In this document: piece after piece, positions 1 to 8,902 of the stretch
How positions within the stretch are numbered: position 1 is the first letter of the stretch
Layout of the letters: each line of letters opens with the position of its first letter
Origin: an uncultured Rivibacter sp.
Lineage (GTDB): Bacteria; Pseudomonadota; Gammaproteobacteria; Burkholderiales; Burkholderiaceae
DNA length: 64,000 nt
Direction: 5' to 3'
NCBI GenBank assembly: GCA_946480925.1
Contig: CAMLLU010000012.1
Span: 47,710-111,709 of the forward strand
Position numbers and translations under genes: made by a program
The notes under the pieces: model-generated
What the model saw: the letters and a program-made list of their open reading frames with translations, nothing else
The model's database searches: none
What the model was told of the DNA's origin: nothing

Positions 1-208
1 TCGCGATGAACAGCACCGCCACCGCGTAGATCAGCGCGGTGGACCACAAGGGGTGCAGGCCCATGGCTTGCAACTGGCGGAACGGCCACCACGACACACC
101 CCAGGTGAAGGCGTTGAACATGAGCGCCAGCACGGCCAGGCCGGCGCTGGCATGGGGGTGTGAAGGCGCGCGGCCGCTGTTCGCCGCGGTAAGGTCTTGG
201 GGTGTCAT
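1..208 (-). CDS. DMT/EamA-family transporter, N-terminal fragment
   Basis: The reverse strand reads ATG at 208 and stays open to the window edge for 69 codons. A hydrophilic N-terminus of about 20 residues leads into a membrane helix and a segment with FNAFTWGVSWWPFRQLQ, the pattern seen at the start of EamA-type drug/metabolite transporters, then a second helix (LIYAVAVLFIA). The rest of the gene lies outside the window, so substrate and full length are unknown. It is divergent from the SGNH-type gene at 339. Confidence 0.7.
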   Translation of the reverse strand, partial: MTPQDLTAANSGRAPSHPHASAGLAVLALMFNAFTWGVSWWPFRQLQAMGLHPLWSTALIYAVAVLFIA

Positions 209-338
209 GCGGCGGCGATTGTCACTGGCCGGGCGCCGCGTCGTCCTACATCCGCAGGATGGCTGCACCGGCTCGGGGCGCGTACCTTGGCGCTGCCGTC
301 ACGAGCGGCGTGCTGCCCACACAGGAGGAGACCACCCC

Positions 339-1217
339 ATGCAGCCCTTGATCGTGTTGTCCCCGTGGGACTTGCTGCACCCCAGCGAGCCGGTCGACAT
401 GACGCAGTTCGGCCGCCGCTTCCTGGCCGAAGGCGACTCCTGGTTTTCGATGGGCACCATCAACCCGGCCAAGAACTCCAACCTGCTGTTCGAGATGGTG
501 TTCAGCCAGCGCTGGTGCGCCATCAACTGCGCGGTGCCGGGCGACACGCTGCGCCGCATGGTGCAGATGACGCGCGACCCGCAGTTCATCTCGCTGCTGT
601 GCGGCCGCCAGGCCTGGGAATGGGACGGCCTGCTGCTGTCGGCCGGCGGCAACGACCTCATCAACGCGCTCGAGGTGCCGCCCACCGAGCCCGATGCGGC
701 GCTGCGGCTGCTGCGCCCGGCGGCCGAGTGGGGCCCGCCCGCCGACGGCGCCATGCGCTACATCAGCGACAGCGGCTGGGCCACCTTTCGCACCTACCTG
801 AAGGCCAACTTCGACGACATGGTGAAGCTGCGCGAGGCCGGTCCGTCCAAAGGCAAGCCGATCTTCACGCACACCTATGCCTGCCCGGTGCCGCGCGATG
901 CCGGTGCGGGCCTGGGCCTCGGACCGTGGCTGCTGCCGTCGCTGCTGCGCTACGGCATTCCGCCGGAAGACCATGCCGAAGTGGCGCGCCTGCTGTTCGG
1001 CCGGCTCGCGCAGCTGCTGCTCGAAATCGGCAGCGAGCCGCAGCGATACCCCAACGTGCACGTGTTCGACACCAACGGCATCGCGCTCGAAGCTGCGCAG
1101 GCAAGCGCCATCGGCGAAAGCGGCGACTGGATCAACGAGATCCACCTCACCTGGCGCGGCTACGAGAAGCTCGCGCTGCCATGGGCTGCTGCCATCGAGG
1201 CGACGGTGGGCCTCTAA
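339..1217 (+). CDS. SGNH/GDSL-type hydrolase-like protein
   Basis: 292 residues with no signal peptide. I chose ATG 339 because a strong AGGAGGAG lies at 323-330; the frame is open further upstream but shows nothing conserved there. A GDS nucleophile block (EGDSWFSMG, Ser34), a GGND block (SAGGNDL, near residue 103) and a C-terminal EIHLTWRGYEKLA stretch that could supply the His are in the order expected for SGNH hydrolases. The usual DxxH is replaced by NEIH. Substrate is unknown. It is convergent with the acetyltransferase gene that ends 14 bases downstream. Confidence 0.65.
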   Translation: MQPLIVLSPWDLLHPSEPVDMTQFGRRFLAEGDSWFSMGTINPAKNSNLLFEMVFSQRWCAINCAVPGDTLRRMVQMTRDPQFISLLCGRQAWEWDGLLLSAGGNDLINALEVPPTEPDAALRLLRPAAEWGPPADGAMRYISDSGWATFRTYLKANFDDMVKLREAGPSKGKPIFTHTYACPVPRDAGAGLGLGPWLLPSLLRYGIPPEDHAEVARLLFGRLAQLLLEIGSEPQRYPNVHVFDTNGIALEAAQASAIGESGDWINEIHLTWRGYEKLALPWAAAIEATVGL

Positions 1218-1230
1218 GGTCGGCCCCGGC

Positions 1231-2073
1231 TCAGCCCGATTGCTGCTGCTGTTGCTGCTCGATCACGCGCGTGATCGCGGCATCGAGCGAAGGCGTCTGC
1301 GGCAGGCGGATGCCGAACTGCCCGGCCAGCGCTTCACGCATTTCGGCCGGCGTGGCCAGCGTGCGTTGTTCGCTTTCGCCGTTGAGGTGGTACAGCGTCA
1401 ACACGTTGTTGCGCAGTGCCAGGCGCTGGCGCTGCAGAGGCCGCGCGGCCATGAGCCCGGTGACGAAATGCGACTGCGGGTGGTTCGACAAATACCAGTT
1501 GGTGAGCTCGAAGTCTTCCGGCAGCTGGCGCTGCAGGTCGAAGGTGTACAGCGCCTTCCACTCGTTGCCCAGGCGCACCTGCAGCACGTAGCCGTCGGCC
1601 TTGGCCTGGATGAGGCGAAAGCTTTCATGCGGCGTGCTTTGCGGCGCGTAGGCCTCCAGCCGCAGCGCGGCGGTGAGGGTGAGCCCGCCGAAGCCGACGT
1701 CGGCAATGTAGATGCCGTCGGCCAGGTCGACGTGCAGCAGCATGTGGGTGCGCGGCGTTTGCACGTGTTCGGCCACGTTCCAGCGCACGCGCGCGGCCAG
1801 CCCGCCGACGTGGTAGCCCAGCGCGTGCAGTACTTCGCGCAGCAGCGTGTTGTGCTCGAAGCAGTAGCCGCCGCGCCCGCCGTCCACCAGCTTGCGCTGC
1901 AGCGAGTCGAGGTCCAGCCGCACGGGCTGGCCCAGCAGCGGGTCCAGGTTTTCGAACGGGATGGTCCGGGTGTGGAGTTCGATGATCGCCTGCAGGTTGG
2001 CCAGGGTCGGCAGGCGGCTGCCGGTGTAGCCGATGCGGGCGAAGTAAGCGTCGAGGTCGATTTGCGTTGCCAT
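1231..2073 (-). CDS. nhoA: arylamine N-acetyltransferase
   Basis: 280 residues, the usual length for bacterial arylamine/hydroxylamine N-acetyltransferases, which move acetyl from acetyl-CoA to arylamines in the cytoplasm. The catalytic triad is visible: Cys71 in GGRGGYCFEHN, His in RTHMLLHV and Asp in YIADVGFGG. The N-terminal IPFENLDPLLG stretch is also typical. The protein ends in a short poly-Gln tail (six Gln). The gene stands alone, convergent with the SGNH gene. Family assignment is secure; the physiological substrate is not. Confidence 0.9.
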   Translation of the reverse strand: MATQIDLDAYFARIGYTGSRLPTLANLQAIIELHTRTIPFENLDPLLGQPVRLDLDSLQRKLVDGGRGGYCFEHNTLLREVLHALGYHVGGLAARVRWNVAEHVQTPRTHMLLHVDLADGIYIADVGFGGLTLTAALRLEAYAPQSTPHESFRLIQAKADGYVLQVRLGNEWKALYTFDLQRQLPEDFELTNWYLSNHPQSHFVTGLMAARPLQRQRLALRNNVLTLYHLNGESEQRTLATPAEMREALAGQFGIRLPQTPSLDAAITRVIEQQQQQQSG

Positions 2074-2222
2074 GTGCAGACCTTAGTGCGCGGTGGGTAG
2101 CCGCATCAAGGGTGAGGGATCTCTCTGCAATGGCGGCGGCAAGCGGCGCGCCCGTGGCGGTTTGCGTATCGTGACTGCGGCGTGACATCGCGATCACGCC
2201 AGAAGCACCACGCGGGGTCAGC

Positions 2223-3500
2223 TCAGTGCTTGTCGGACCGCGCGAGCGCGAGTAGGTGTTCGACTTCGTCACGGTGCTGCACCGTGTTGCGCACGTGCCA
2301 GCGGCCGATCAGCCACATCGTGCCCGCCACCACCAGGCCGAACAGCGTGATGGCACCGAAGGCCGACAGGCCCATGCGCGTCATGCCGGTGTAGAACGCC
2401 CCGAGACCCAGGATGCAGGCCTGCTCGTTGAAGTTCTGCACCGCGATGGAGCGCCCGGCACCCATCAGGTTGTGGCCGCGGTGTTGCAGCAAGGCGTTCA
2501 TGGGCACCACCAGGAAGCCGCCCAGCGCGCCCAGCACGATGAGGAAGGGTGCCGCGACCCAGACGTTGCTGATGAAGTTCATCGCGATCACCAGCACGCC
2601 CATCGCCACGCCCAGCGGGATGACGCTGGTGGCCTGGTCGAGCCGCATGCGCACCGAGGCCGCCACCGCACCCACCGCGGTGCCGATGGCCACCACGCCC
2701 ACCAGCGAAGACGCCTGCGTGGTGCTGTAGCCCAGCGCCGCGGCGGCCCAGGCCAGCACGATGTAGCGCAGGTTGCCCGACACGCCCCAGAACAGCGTGG
2801 TCGTGGCCAGCGAGATCTGGCCCAGCTTGTCGCTCCACAGGCGCGCATTGCAGGTGGAGAAGTCGCGCACCATCGCGATCACGCTGCGCGGCATGGGCTG
2901 CAGCGGCGCATCGGTGCGCGGGATGTACAGGTTGAACAGCGCCGCCAGCACGTACAGGATGATCAGCGACGCGATGGCGGCTTCGGGCCCGGTGTCGATG
3001 CCGGTGTCCAGGAAGGGCAGGTCCACGCCCAGCAGCATCGGCGCGATGCGCGGGCCCACCAGCTGGCCGCCCAGCAGCACGCCGAGGATGATGGAGCCGA
3101 TGGTGAGCCCTTCGATCCAGCCGTTGGCCTTGACCAGCTGCGAGGGCGGCAGCAGCTCGGTGAGGATGCCGTACTTGGCCGGCGAATAGGCCGCCGCGCC
3201 CAGCCCCACGATGGCGTAGGCCGCCAGCGGGTGCGTGCCGAACAGCATGAGCAGGCAGCCGGCGACCTTGATGGTGTTCGAGACGAACATCACCTTGCCT
3301 TTCGGGACCGCGTCGGCAAACGCGCCCACGAACGGCGCCAGTACCACGTAGAACAGCGCGAACATCGGCACTAGCGCCGCACGTTGCCATTCGGCTGCGC
3401 CACCGCTTCTCAGCAACTCCACCGCCGCCACGAACAGGGCGTTGTCCGCCAGCGAGCTGAAGAACTGCGCTGACATGATGGTGTAGAAGCCTTTTTTCAT
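2223..3500 (-). CDS. lplT: lysophospholipid transporter LplT (MFS)
   Basis: 425 residues when started at the ATG giving MKKGFYTIMSAQFFSSLADN, which matches the usual LplT N-terminus; an in-frame ATG ten codons upstream is less likely. About twelve hydrophobic segments are visible, with the MFS loop FADAVPKGKVMF between helices 2 and 3. LplT flips lysophospholipids across the inner membrane for reacylation. In many proteobacteria it is fused to or next to Aas acyltransferase; no Aas is nearby. It is divergent from alr, a gene order common in Burkholderiales. Confidence 0.88.
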   Translation of the reverse strand: MKKGFYTIMSAQFFSSLADNALFVAAVELLRSGGAAEWQRAALVPMFALFYVVLAPFVGAFADAVPKGKVMFVSNTIKVAGCLLMLFGTHPLAAYAIVGLGAAAYSPAKYGILTELLPPSQLVKANGWIEGLTIGSIILGVLLGGQLVGPRIAPMLLGVDLPFLDTGIDTGPEAAIASLIILYVLAALFNLYIPRTDAPLQPMPRSVIAMVRDFSTCNARLWSDKLGQISLATTTLFWGVSGNLRYIVLAWAAAALGYSTTQASSLVGVVAIGTAVGAVAASVRMRLDQATSVIPLGVAMGVLVIAMNFISNVWVAAPFLIVLGALGGFLVVPMNALLQHRGHNLMGAGRSIAVQNFNEQACILGLGAFYTGMTRMGLSAFGAITLFGLVVAGTMWLIGRWHVRNTVQHRDEVEHLLALARSDKH

Positions 3501-3722
3501 CCGCTCGCTGTTCGGTGCGCCGGCATACAAGACAGGGCCGGCGCAGGTATGTCTCCCATTGAAGTCCGTGGCGGCCGGCTTCCCCTGCCGCCCAGACTCC
3601 TGCGGCGGGCTTTATAGCATGCGGTCTTGACCGGCCTTCACGCGACAAACTCTCTGGTCTGTGGCTGGCAGAATGGTTCGATCCTCCTTACAACTCGGCG
3701 AAGCAGCCGCGGAATCGATAGC

Positions 3723-4820
3723 GTGCCACGCCCCATCGAAGCCCTCATCCACGCCGATGCCCTGGCCCACAACCTCGCCCGCGCGCGGCAGGCCGCGCCC
3801 GATGCGCGCGTGTGGGCGTTGGTCAAGGCCAATGCCTACGGGCACGGCATCGAACGTGTCTATGAGGCGCTGCGCGGCGCCGACGGCTTTGCGCTGCTCG
3901 ACCTCGCCGAGGCCGAGCGCGTGCGGGCCCTGGGCTGGCGCGGCCCCGTGCTGCTGCTCGAAGGGGCCTTCGAAGCGCGCGACCTGGAGCTGTGCTCGCG
4001 GCTGAACCTGTGGCACGTGGTGCACAGCGAGGCGCAGATCGACTGGCTGGCGATGCACAAGACGCACCAGCCGCACCGCGTGTTCCTCAAGCTCAACAGC
4101 GGCATGAACCGGCTGGGCTTCACGGTCTCGGCCTTCCGCGCGGCCTGGGCGCGCCTGAACGTGCTGCCGCAGGTCGACGAGATCTCGCTGATGACGCACT
4201 TTTCAGACGCCGACGGCGAGCGTGGCATCGCGCACCAGGCGGCGCTGTTCGCGCAGGCCGCGCAAGACCTGCCGGGCGAACGCTCGCTGTGCAACAGCGC
4301 GGCGACGCTGCGCTTCGCACACCTGCCCGAAATACGCAGTGACTGGGTGCGCCCGGGCATCATGACCTACGGCTCGGCGCCGGACTTCCCGGCGCACGAC
4401 ATCACCCACTGGGGCCTCGAGCCGACGATGACGCTGCGCTCGAAGCTCATCGCCATACAGGAGCTGGCGGCGGGCGACAGCGTCGGCTACGGCAGCACTT
4501 TCTCGGCCGAGCAGCCCATGCGCATCGGCATCGTGGCCTGCGGCTATGGCGACGGCTACCCGCGCCATTGCGGCACCGGCACGCCGGTGCTGGTGAATGG
4601 CGTGCGCACCCGCATGGTGGGCCGCGTGTCGATGGACATGCTGACGGTCGACCTCACGCCGGTGCCCGATGCGGGCATGGGCAGCGAGGTCACGCTGTGG
4701 GGCGGCGGCCCCGCGGGCAGTGTGTTGCCGATCGACGACGTGGCACGTGCGGCCGGCACAGTGGGCTACGAGCTCATGTGCGCGCTGGCGCAGCGCGTGC
4801 CGGTCACCGTGACGGCCTGA
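3723..4820 (+). CDS. alr: alanine racemase
   Basis: 365 residues from a GTG start giving [19 protein letters not shown], the standard N-terminus; the frame is open upstream but unconserved. This PLP enzyme interconverts L- and D-alanine for peptidoglycan. The PLP lysine is K35 in [12 protein letters not shown], and the second catalytic base is Y256 in SVGYGSTF. The MNRLGF and [10 protein letters not shown] blocks are intact. It is divergent from lplT across about 220 bases and convergent with the MocR-type gene. No defects seen. Confidence 0.95.
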   Translation: MPRPIEALIHADALAHNLARARQAAPDARVWALVKANAYGHGIERVYEALRGADGFALLDLAEAERVRALGWRGPVLLLEGAFEARDLELCSRLNLWHVVHSEAQIDWLAMHKTHQPHRVFLKLNSGMNRLGFTVSAFRAAWARLNVLPQVDEISLMTHFSDADGERGIAHQAALFAQAAQDLPGERSLCNSAATLRFAHLPEIRSDWVRPGIMTYGSAPDFPAHDITHWGLEPTMTLRSKLIAIQELAAGDSVGYGSTFSAEQPMRIGIVACGYGDGYPRHCGTGTPVLVNGVRTRMVGRVSMDMLTVDLTPVPDAGMGSEVTLWGGGPAGSVLPIDDVARAAGTVGYELMCALAQRVPVTVTA

Positions 4821-4838
4821 CGCGGTCCTGGAACGGCC

Positions 4839-6323
4839 CTAGACCCGCGCAGCCTCTTCCGGCCGCTCTTCGCGCCGTGAACTCCCCGGCCGCTCCGCCA
4901 GCTTCTTGACGATCTGCCCCAGCCGCTTGATGGCTGCGTCCATCTTGGCCGACCATGGATCGCCATACTGCAGGCGGATGAAGTGGTCGAAGCGTCGCGT
5001 GGTCGAAAACGCGGCGCCGGGCGCCACGCCGATGTGTTCGAGCCGCGCCAGCGCGAACACCTCGCGCGAATCCACGTGCCGCGGCAGCTCGATCCACATC
5101 AACAGGCCGCCCTGCGGCATCGAGAGCCGGCAGCCCATCGGGAAATAGCGCGCCACCGCATCGGCCATGTGATGCGCCTGCGACTTGAGCGCCGCACGCA
5201 GCCGGCGCATGTGGTGGTCGTAGCCGCCGTCGCGAATGAACTGCGCCAGCACTTCCTGCTGCAGCATCGGGCAGGCCACCGAGGTGCGCATCTTCAAGGC
5301 CTGCGTCTTCATGAAATGGCGTCCCGCTGCAACCCAGCCGATGCGGTAGCCCGGCGCCACCGTCTTGGTGAAGGCCGAGCACAGGATCACGTCGCCCGTC
5401 TGGTCGAAGCTCTTGAGCACCGGCGGGCGCTGGTCGCCGAAATGCATCTCGCCGTAGATGTCGCTTTCGATCACGGTGATGCCGCGCTCGGCCATCATCG
5501 CCACCAGGCGACGCTTGTTTTCCACCGGCATCAGGCTGCCCAGCGGATTGGGAAAGTTGGGCAGCAGGATGCACGCCTTCACCGCACCCGGTTTCTGCGT
5601 CGCGAAGTCCAGCGCCTCGATCGACAGGCCGGTGCGCGGGTGGCTCGGGATCTCGAGCACCTTGAGCCCCAGGCTTTCGTTGACCTGCAGCAGGTGGAAG
5701 TAGGTGGGCGACTCCATCAGGATGGTGTCGCCGCTTTGCGCCACCGAACGCAGCGCGAGGTACACCGCCTCGAGGCCACCGTTGGTGATGACGATCTCGT
5801 CGGGCCGCAACTGCACGCCCGAGCTCACGGCGCGGCGCGCGATCTCCTGCCGCAGCGCGGCGCTGCCCGTCATGTGGTAGCCCGACGCGTATTCCGGGTG
5901 GCGCCGGTTCACCGTCGCCATGAGGTGCTGCAGCTTGGCCTCGGGCAGCAGCGAACGCGCCGGTGCCGCATGGAAGCGCGGCAGCGCGAGCGGGTCGTCC
6001 ACGATGTAGAGGAACTCGTGCAGCACCTGGTCCATGTTCACGAACGAGGCGCCTTCGATGCGCAGGTCGAGCTGCGGCTCGGGCAGCACCGGCGCGGGGC
6101 CGGCTGCGACGAAGTAGCCTGACTTGGGCCGTGCCTGCACGACGCCGCGGTTTTCGAGCCAGCGGAAGGTCTGCAGCGCCGTGCTCATGCTCACCTTGTG
6201 CTGCTGGCTGAGCTGGCGCACCGAAGGCAGCCGGTCTCCCACGCGCAGCGCACCGGTGGAAATGGCGCGCTCGATCTGTGCCGCGATGGCCTGGTACAGC
6301 GGAGTTTGCGCCGGCGCGTCCAT
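4839..6323 (-). CDS. MocR-type regulator (GntR HTH fused to class I aminotransferase)
   Basis: 494 residues from the ATG that gives MDAPAQTPLYQAIAAQIERA. Residues 1-75 form a GntR winged helix (GDRLPSVRQLSQQHKVS). The remainder is a PLP-dependent aminotransferase fold with the PLP-lysine context SAFTKTVAPGYRIGW, the architecture of PdxR, TauR, GabR and related MocR regulators. Such proteins sense an amino compound through PLP and usually act on a divergent gene. Here the divergent neighbour encodes a DUF2917 protein and the gap holds a perfect 10-bp inverted repeat. The effector is unknown. Confidence 0.88.
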   Translation of the reverse strand: MDAPAQTPLYQAIAAQIERAISTGALRVGDRLPSVRQLSQQHKVSMSTALQTFRWLENRGVVQARPKSGYFVAAGPAPVLPEPQLDLRIEGASFVNMDQVLHEFLYIVDDPLALPRFHAAPARSLLPEAKLQHLMATVNRRHPEYASGYHMTGSAALRQEIARRAVSSGVQLRPDEIVITNGGLEAVYLALRSVAQSGDTILMESPTYFHLLQVNESLGLKVLEIPSHPRTGLSIEALDFATQKPGAVKACILLPNFPNPLGSLMPVENKRRLVAMMAERGITVIESDIYGEMHFGDQRPPVLKSFDQTGDVILCSAFTKTVAPGYRIGWVAAGRHFMKTQALKMRTSVACPMLQQEVLAQFIRDGGYDHHMRRLRAALKSQAHHMADAVARYFPMGCRLSMPQGGLLMWIELPRHVDSREVFALARLEHIGVAPGAAFSTTRRFDHFIRLQYGDPWSAKMDAAIKRLGQIVKKLAERPGSSRREERPEEAARV

Positions 6324-6350
6324 GATGAAGCCATTGTGACGAGCTTCGCC

Positions 6351-6397
6351 GCGTCTGTACCAGCACAGATGTGTGCGTGAGTTGGCAGTACAGACGC
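6351..6397. promoter_or_regulatory. 10-bp inverted repeat between the MocR-type and DUF2917 genes
   Basis: GCGTCTGTAC at 6351-6360 is matched exactly by its reverse complement at 6388-6397, with 27 bases between. A smaller CTGT-N6-ACAG palindrome overlaps the left arm (6355-6368). It lies 28 bases upstream of the MocR-type start and about 100 upstream of the DUF2917 start, a natural place for an operator. That the MocR-type protein binds it is inference. Confidence 0.5.
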
Positions 6398-6498
6398 AGA
6401 CGAGGGCCATCTGTTCCGGTCGCGTTTGGGCTGTGCTGGGTCTGTCGGCACAACGCCCGTCTGCCGACACTGGGTGGCCCAATCAGCAGGAGTCGGCC

Positions 6499-6819
6499 AT
6501 GGCCTTGAAATTCGACAAACCGGTGGTTTTGCAGCTGCGCGACGGCGAACTGGTGCCGCTGGACGACGCATGGGTGAGCGTGGTGCACGGCTGCGTGTGG
6601 ATCACCCAGGCCGACGACTCGCGCGACCACTTTCTGCATGGCGGCCAGGCGCTGCGCGTGGCGCCTGGCGCCCGCGCGTTGATGAGCGCCGAAGGCTGGG
6701 CGCAGGTGCAGCTGATACCCGCGCCCACGAAGGCCCAGCTGCTGTGGCGTGCGGGCTCACAATGGCTGGCCCGCCTCACCGGCCGGCGCCGCAGGCTCGG
6801 AACGGCGCTTGCTGGGTGA
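6499..6819 (+). CDS. DUF2917 domain protein
   Basis: 106 residues. The first 75 match the short beta-rich DUF2917 pattern: an initial Leu-rich strand, then GCVWITQADDSRDHFLHGGQALRV. The tail is basic (LTGRRRRLG). Function is unknown. ATG 6499 follows a GCAGGAG ribosome site. Genes of this type often sit beside transcription regulators in Burkholderiales, as here with the divergent MocR-type gene, so co-regulation is likely. Confidence 0.7.
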   Translation: MALKFDKPVVLQLRDGELVPLDDAWVSVVHGCVWITQADDSRDHFLHGGQALRVAPGARALMSAEGWAQVQLIPAPTKAQLLWRAGSQWLARLTGRRRRLGTALAG

Positions 6820-6855
6820 GGCGGCCACCGCGTGTTGTGTTTCGCCTTTTGCCCC

Positions 6856-7260
6856 ATGCACCTGAAGATCGCCGAACACGAAGTGGAATGGACCGCCGTG
6901 TGCTCACAGGGCGCGGGCGGCCAGAACGTCAACAAGGTGTCGAGCGCGGTGCAGCTGCGCTTCGACATCCGTGCGTCTTCGTTGCCCGAGCCTGTGAAGG
7001 CGAGGCTGCTGGCGCTGCCGGACCAGCGCATCACCGACGACGGCGTGGTGGTCATCAAGGCGCAGACGCAGCGCAGCCAGCCGCAGAACCGCGCCGACGC
7101 GATGGCGCGGCTGCAGGCATTGATCGACAGTGCGGCGCACGTGCCGCGCAAGCGCATCGCAACGAAGCCGACGCGGGCTTCGCAGCGGCGGCGGGTGGAA
7201 GAAAAGACGCGCCGCGGTGCCGTCAAGGCCGGGCGCCAGGCTCGGCCGGGTGACTTCTGA
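6856..7260 (+). CDS. arfB: alternative ribosome-rescue peptidyl-tRNA hydrolase ArfB (YaeJ)
   Basis: 134 residues from ATG 6856 (MHLKIAEHEVEWTAVCSQGA). The catalytic GGQ of class I release factors is present in GAGGQNVNKVSSAVQLRF. The C-terminal tail is rich in Lys and Arg, which in ArfB enters the empty mRNA channel of stalled ribosomes. It has only the GGQ domain and no codon-recognition domain, so it is not a full release factor. An upstream in-frame alternative start at 6832 adds eight unconserved residues. Confidence 0.9.
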   Translation: MHLKIAEHEVEWTAVCSQGAGGQNVNKVSSAVQLRFDIRASSLPEPVKARLLALPDQRITDDGVVVIKAQTQRSQPQNRADAMARLQALIDSAAHVPRKRIATKPTRASQRRRVEEKTRRGAVKAGRQARPGDF

Positions 7261-7276
7261 TTCGCCGACTCAGGCC

Positions 7277-7355
7277 GCCGCCGCGCCGGGCCGCCCCAAG
7301 CAAGGCGGCCCCCTCTCGGAGGGGTGGCCGCCGTACTCGACGGGCGGGGTGTTGT
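7277..7355 (+). repeat. dispersed GC-rich intergenic repeat, copy 1
   Basis: The segment holds a CCGCGCCGGGCCGCCCCAAG core followed by a hairpin-forming GGCGGCCCCCTC...GAGGGGTGGCCGCC stretch and a CCGTACTCGACG-GCGGGGTG end. Related copies lie at 16967-17044 (same orientation) and 23880-23963 (inverted). This copy ends at the stop codon of the LysE gene and could act as a transcription stop between the convergent arfB and LysE genes. Confidence 0.7.
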
Positions 7356-7357
7356 CG

Positions 7358-7993
7358 TTACACGCGCTTGAAGGTGGCCAGCAGCGCGCCTGCCGCCACG
7401 AACAGCCCGCCGAACGTGCGGTTCAGGAGCTTCATCTGCGCGGGCGAGCGCAGCAGCCGCAGCACGCGCGCGGCCAGCACCGTGTAGCCCGCCATCACCA
7501 CCAGGTCGGTGAAGGCCAGCGTGGCGCCGATGGTGGCGTACTGCGGCGCCAGCGGCGCGGAAAGGTCCAGGAACTGCGGCACCACGGCCAGCAGGAACAC
7601 CGTGCCCTTGGGGTTCAGCGCGTTGACGATCCAGCCACGCAGCACCAGCGAGCGGCGCGACACCCGTTGCTGCCCGGCGGCCTCGGTGTTTTCAGCCACC
7701 ATCGGCTGCGCCGGCGCGCGCCATTGCTTGATGCCGAGGTACACGAGGTAGGCCACCCCCAGCCATTTGACGATGGCGAAGGCGATGCTCGACGTGGCGA
7801 TCAGCGCCCCGAGCCCGAGCCCCACGACCACCACTTGCGTGAGGATGCCCAGCACCAGCCCGAAGGTCATGAAGTAGCCCCGCGCGAAACCGTGGTTGAG
7901 GCCGGCGCTCATCGCGGCCACGGCGCCGGCACCGGGCGAGAGGCTGATGGCCCAGGAGGCGGCAAAGAAGGCGAGCCAGACGGAGAAGTCCAT
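7358..7993 (-). CDS. LysE/RhtB-family exporter
   Basis: 211 residues with about six membrane segments. The N-terminus MDFSVWLAFFAASWAISLSP leads into GAGAVAAMSAGLNHGFARGY, the signature of RhtB/LysE amino-acid exporters, and GWIVNALNPKGTVFLL is the second conserved block. The family exports amino acids or small metabolites across the inner membrane. Substrate cannot be told from sequence. I chose the ATG at 7993 over a longer in-frame start because the family begins there. Confidence 0.87.
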   Translation of the reverse strand: MDFSVWLAFFAASWAISLSPGAGAVAAMSAGLNHGFARGYFMTFGLVLGILTQVVVVGLGLGALIATSSIAFAIVKWLGVAYLVYLGIKQWRAPAQPMVAENTEAAGQQRVSRRSLVLRGWIVNALNPKGTVFLLAVVPQFLDLSAPLAPQYATIGATLAFTDLVVMAGYTVLAARVLRLLRSPAQMKLLNRTFGGLFVAAGALLATFKRV

Positions 7994-8072
7994 GGTGGGC
8001 GGGGAGGCGGGGAGGGAGCGCACGTTGTAGCACGGCCACCATTTCCGGCGCCAGGTCGTTACATTGCCCGCC

Positions 8073-8879
8073 ATGCCAAATCACCGTTCCCGCACGGCCT
8101 CGTCGTGGGCCGCACCGAGCCGGCACGTGAAGCGCCTGCATACCCACATGGACGCCACCCGGCATGACCTCAGGCAGCGGTACTGGTTGCGTGTGCATGT
8201 TTTCGCGATTGCCACGCTGTGCCTGCTGGCGCTCTGGCTGTTCTCCCACAGCCTGATGCTGCTGGGCGTCGATTCGCTGGCCGTGCGCTATGCCGTTGCG
8301 CTGCCGCTGGCCTACGGCTGGTATCTGCTGCTGTTGCGGATCTGGGCGCAGATGCTGGTGCGGCGCGAGTCGCCATGGGACGGGGTGGATGTTCCTGTCC
8401 CCGATGGCGGCAGCCCGTCGGCCGAGGGGCCGTCGTTCGGCTCGGGTGGAGGCGGTGACTTCGGCGGCGGCGGGGCAGACGCTTCCTTCGAAGCGCCCGA
8501 CGTGCTGCCCGGCCAAGTGGCCGAGGGTGCCTGCTCGCTGCTCGATGGCGCCGATGAGGGCGCGCTGGTGCTGGTACCGCTGGCCGTGGTGGTGGGCGCG
8601 GTGTTGCTGATCGCCGGCTTGCTGGGCGCTGGCGTGTTCATGGTGTTCGGCGTGGAGGTGCTGCTGGGTGTTGCGGTCGAGGTGGCGCTGGCGGCGGTGG
8701 CCGGGTCATGGGCCTATCGCGGCTTTGCCGAGGGGTGGCTGTTCACCGCGCTGCGCCACACCTGGCGTGGTGCCGTCGCGGCGCTGGTGCTGGCGGTGGC
8801 GCTGGGTGCTGCGATCAACCACTGGCTGCCCGAGGCACGCTCGTTCCCGCATGCGGTGCGGCTGGTCACAGGCCGGTGA
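8073..8879 (+). CDS. membrane protein with Gly-rich loop, unknown function
   Basis: 268 residues if started at ATG 8073, or 243 from ATG 8148; no clear ribosome site favours either, and TTACATT just upstream of 8073 looks like a -10 element. There are two helices near the N-terminus, then a charged loop with a glycine-rich FGSGGGGDFGGGGADASFEA stretch, then a helix pair and a C-terminal helix (VLAVALGAAINHWL). I do not recognise the family. The gene ends 23 bases before radA but is probably a separate function. Confidence 0.6.
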   Translation: MPNHRSRTASSWAAPSRHVKRLHTHMDATRHDLRQRYWLRVHVFAIATLCLLALWLFSHSLMLLGVDSLAVRYAVALPLAYGWYLLLLRIWAQMLVRRESPWDGVDVPVPDGGSPSAEGPSFGSGGGGDFGGGGADASFEAPDVLPGQVAEGACSLLDGADEGALVLVPLAVVVGAVLLIAGLLGAGVFMVFGVEVLLGVAVEVALAAVAGSWAYRGFAEGWLFTALRHTWRGAVAALVLAVALGAAINHWLPEARSFPHAVRLVTGR

Positions 8880-8902
8880 ACCTGCCGGCTACAGTCGCCC
8901 GA

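Noticed and set aside
6355..6368. CTGT-N6-ACAG as a LexA box
   Set aside because: Spacer is six instead of eight bases, and the larger inverted repeat around it gives a better explanation.
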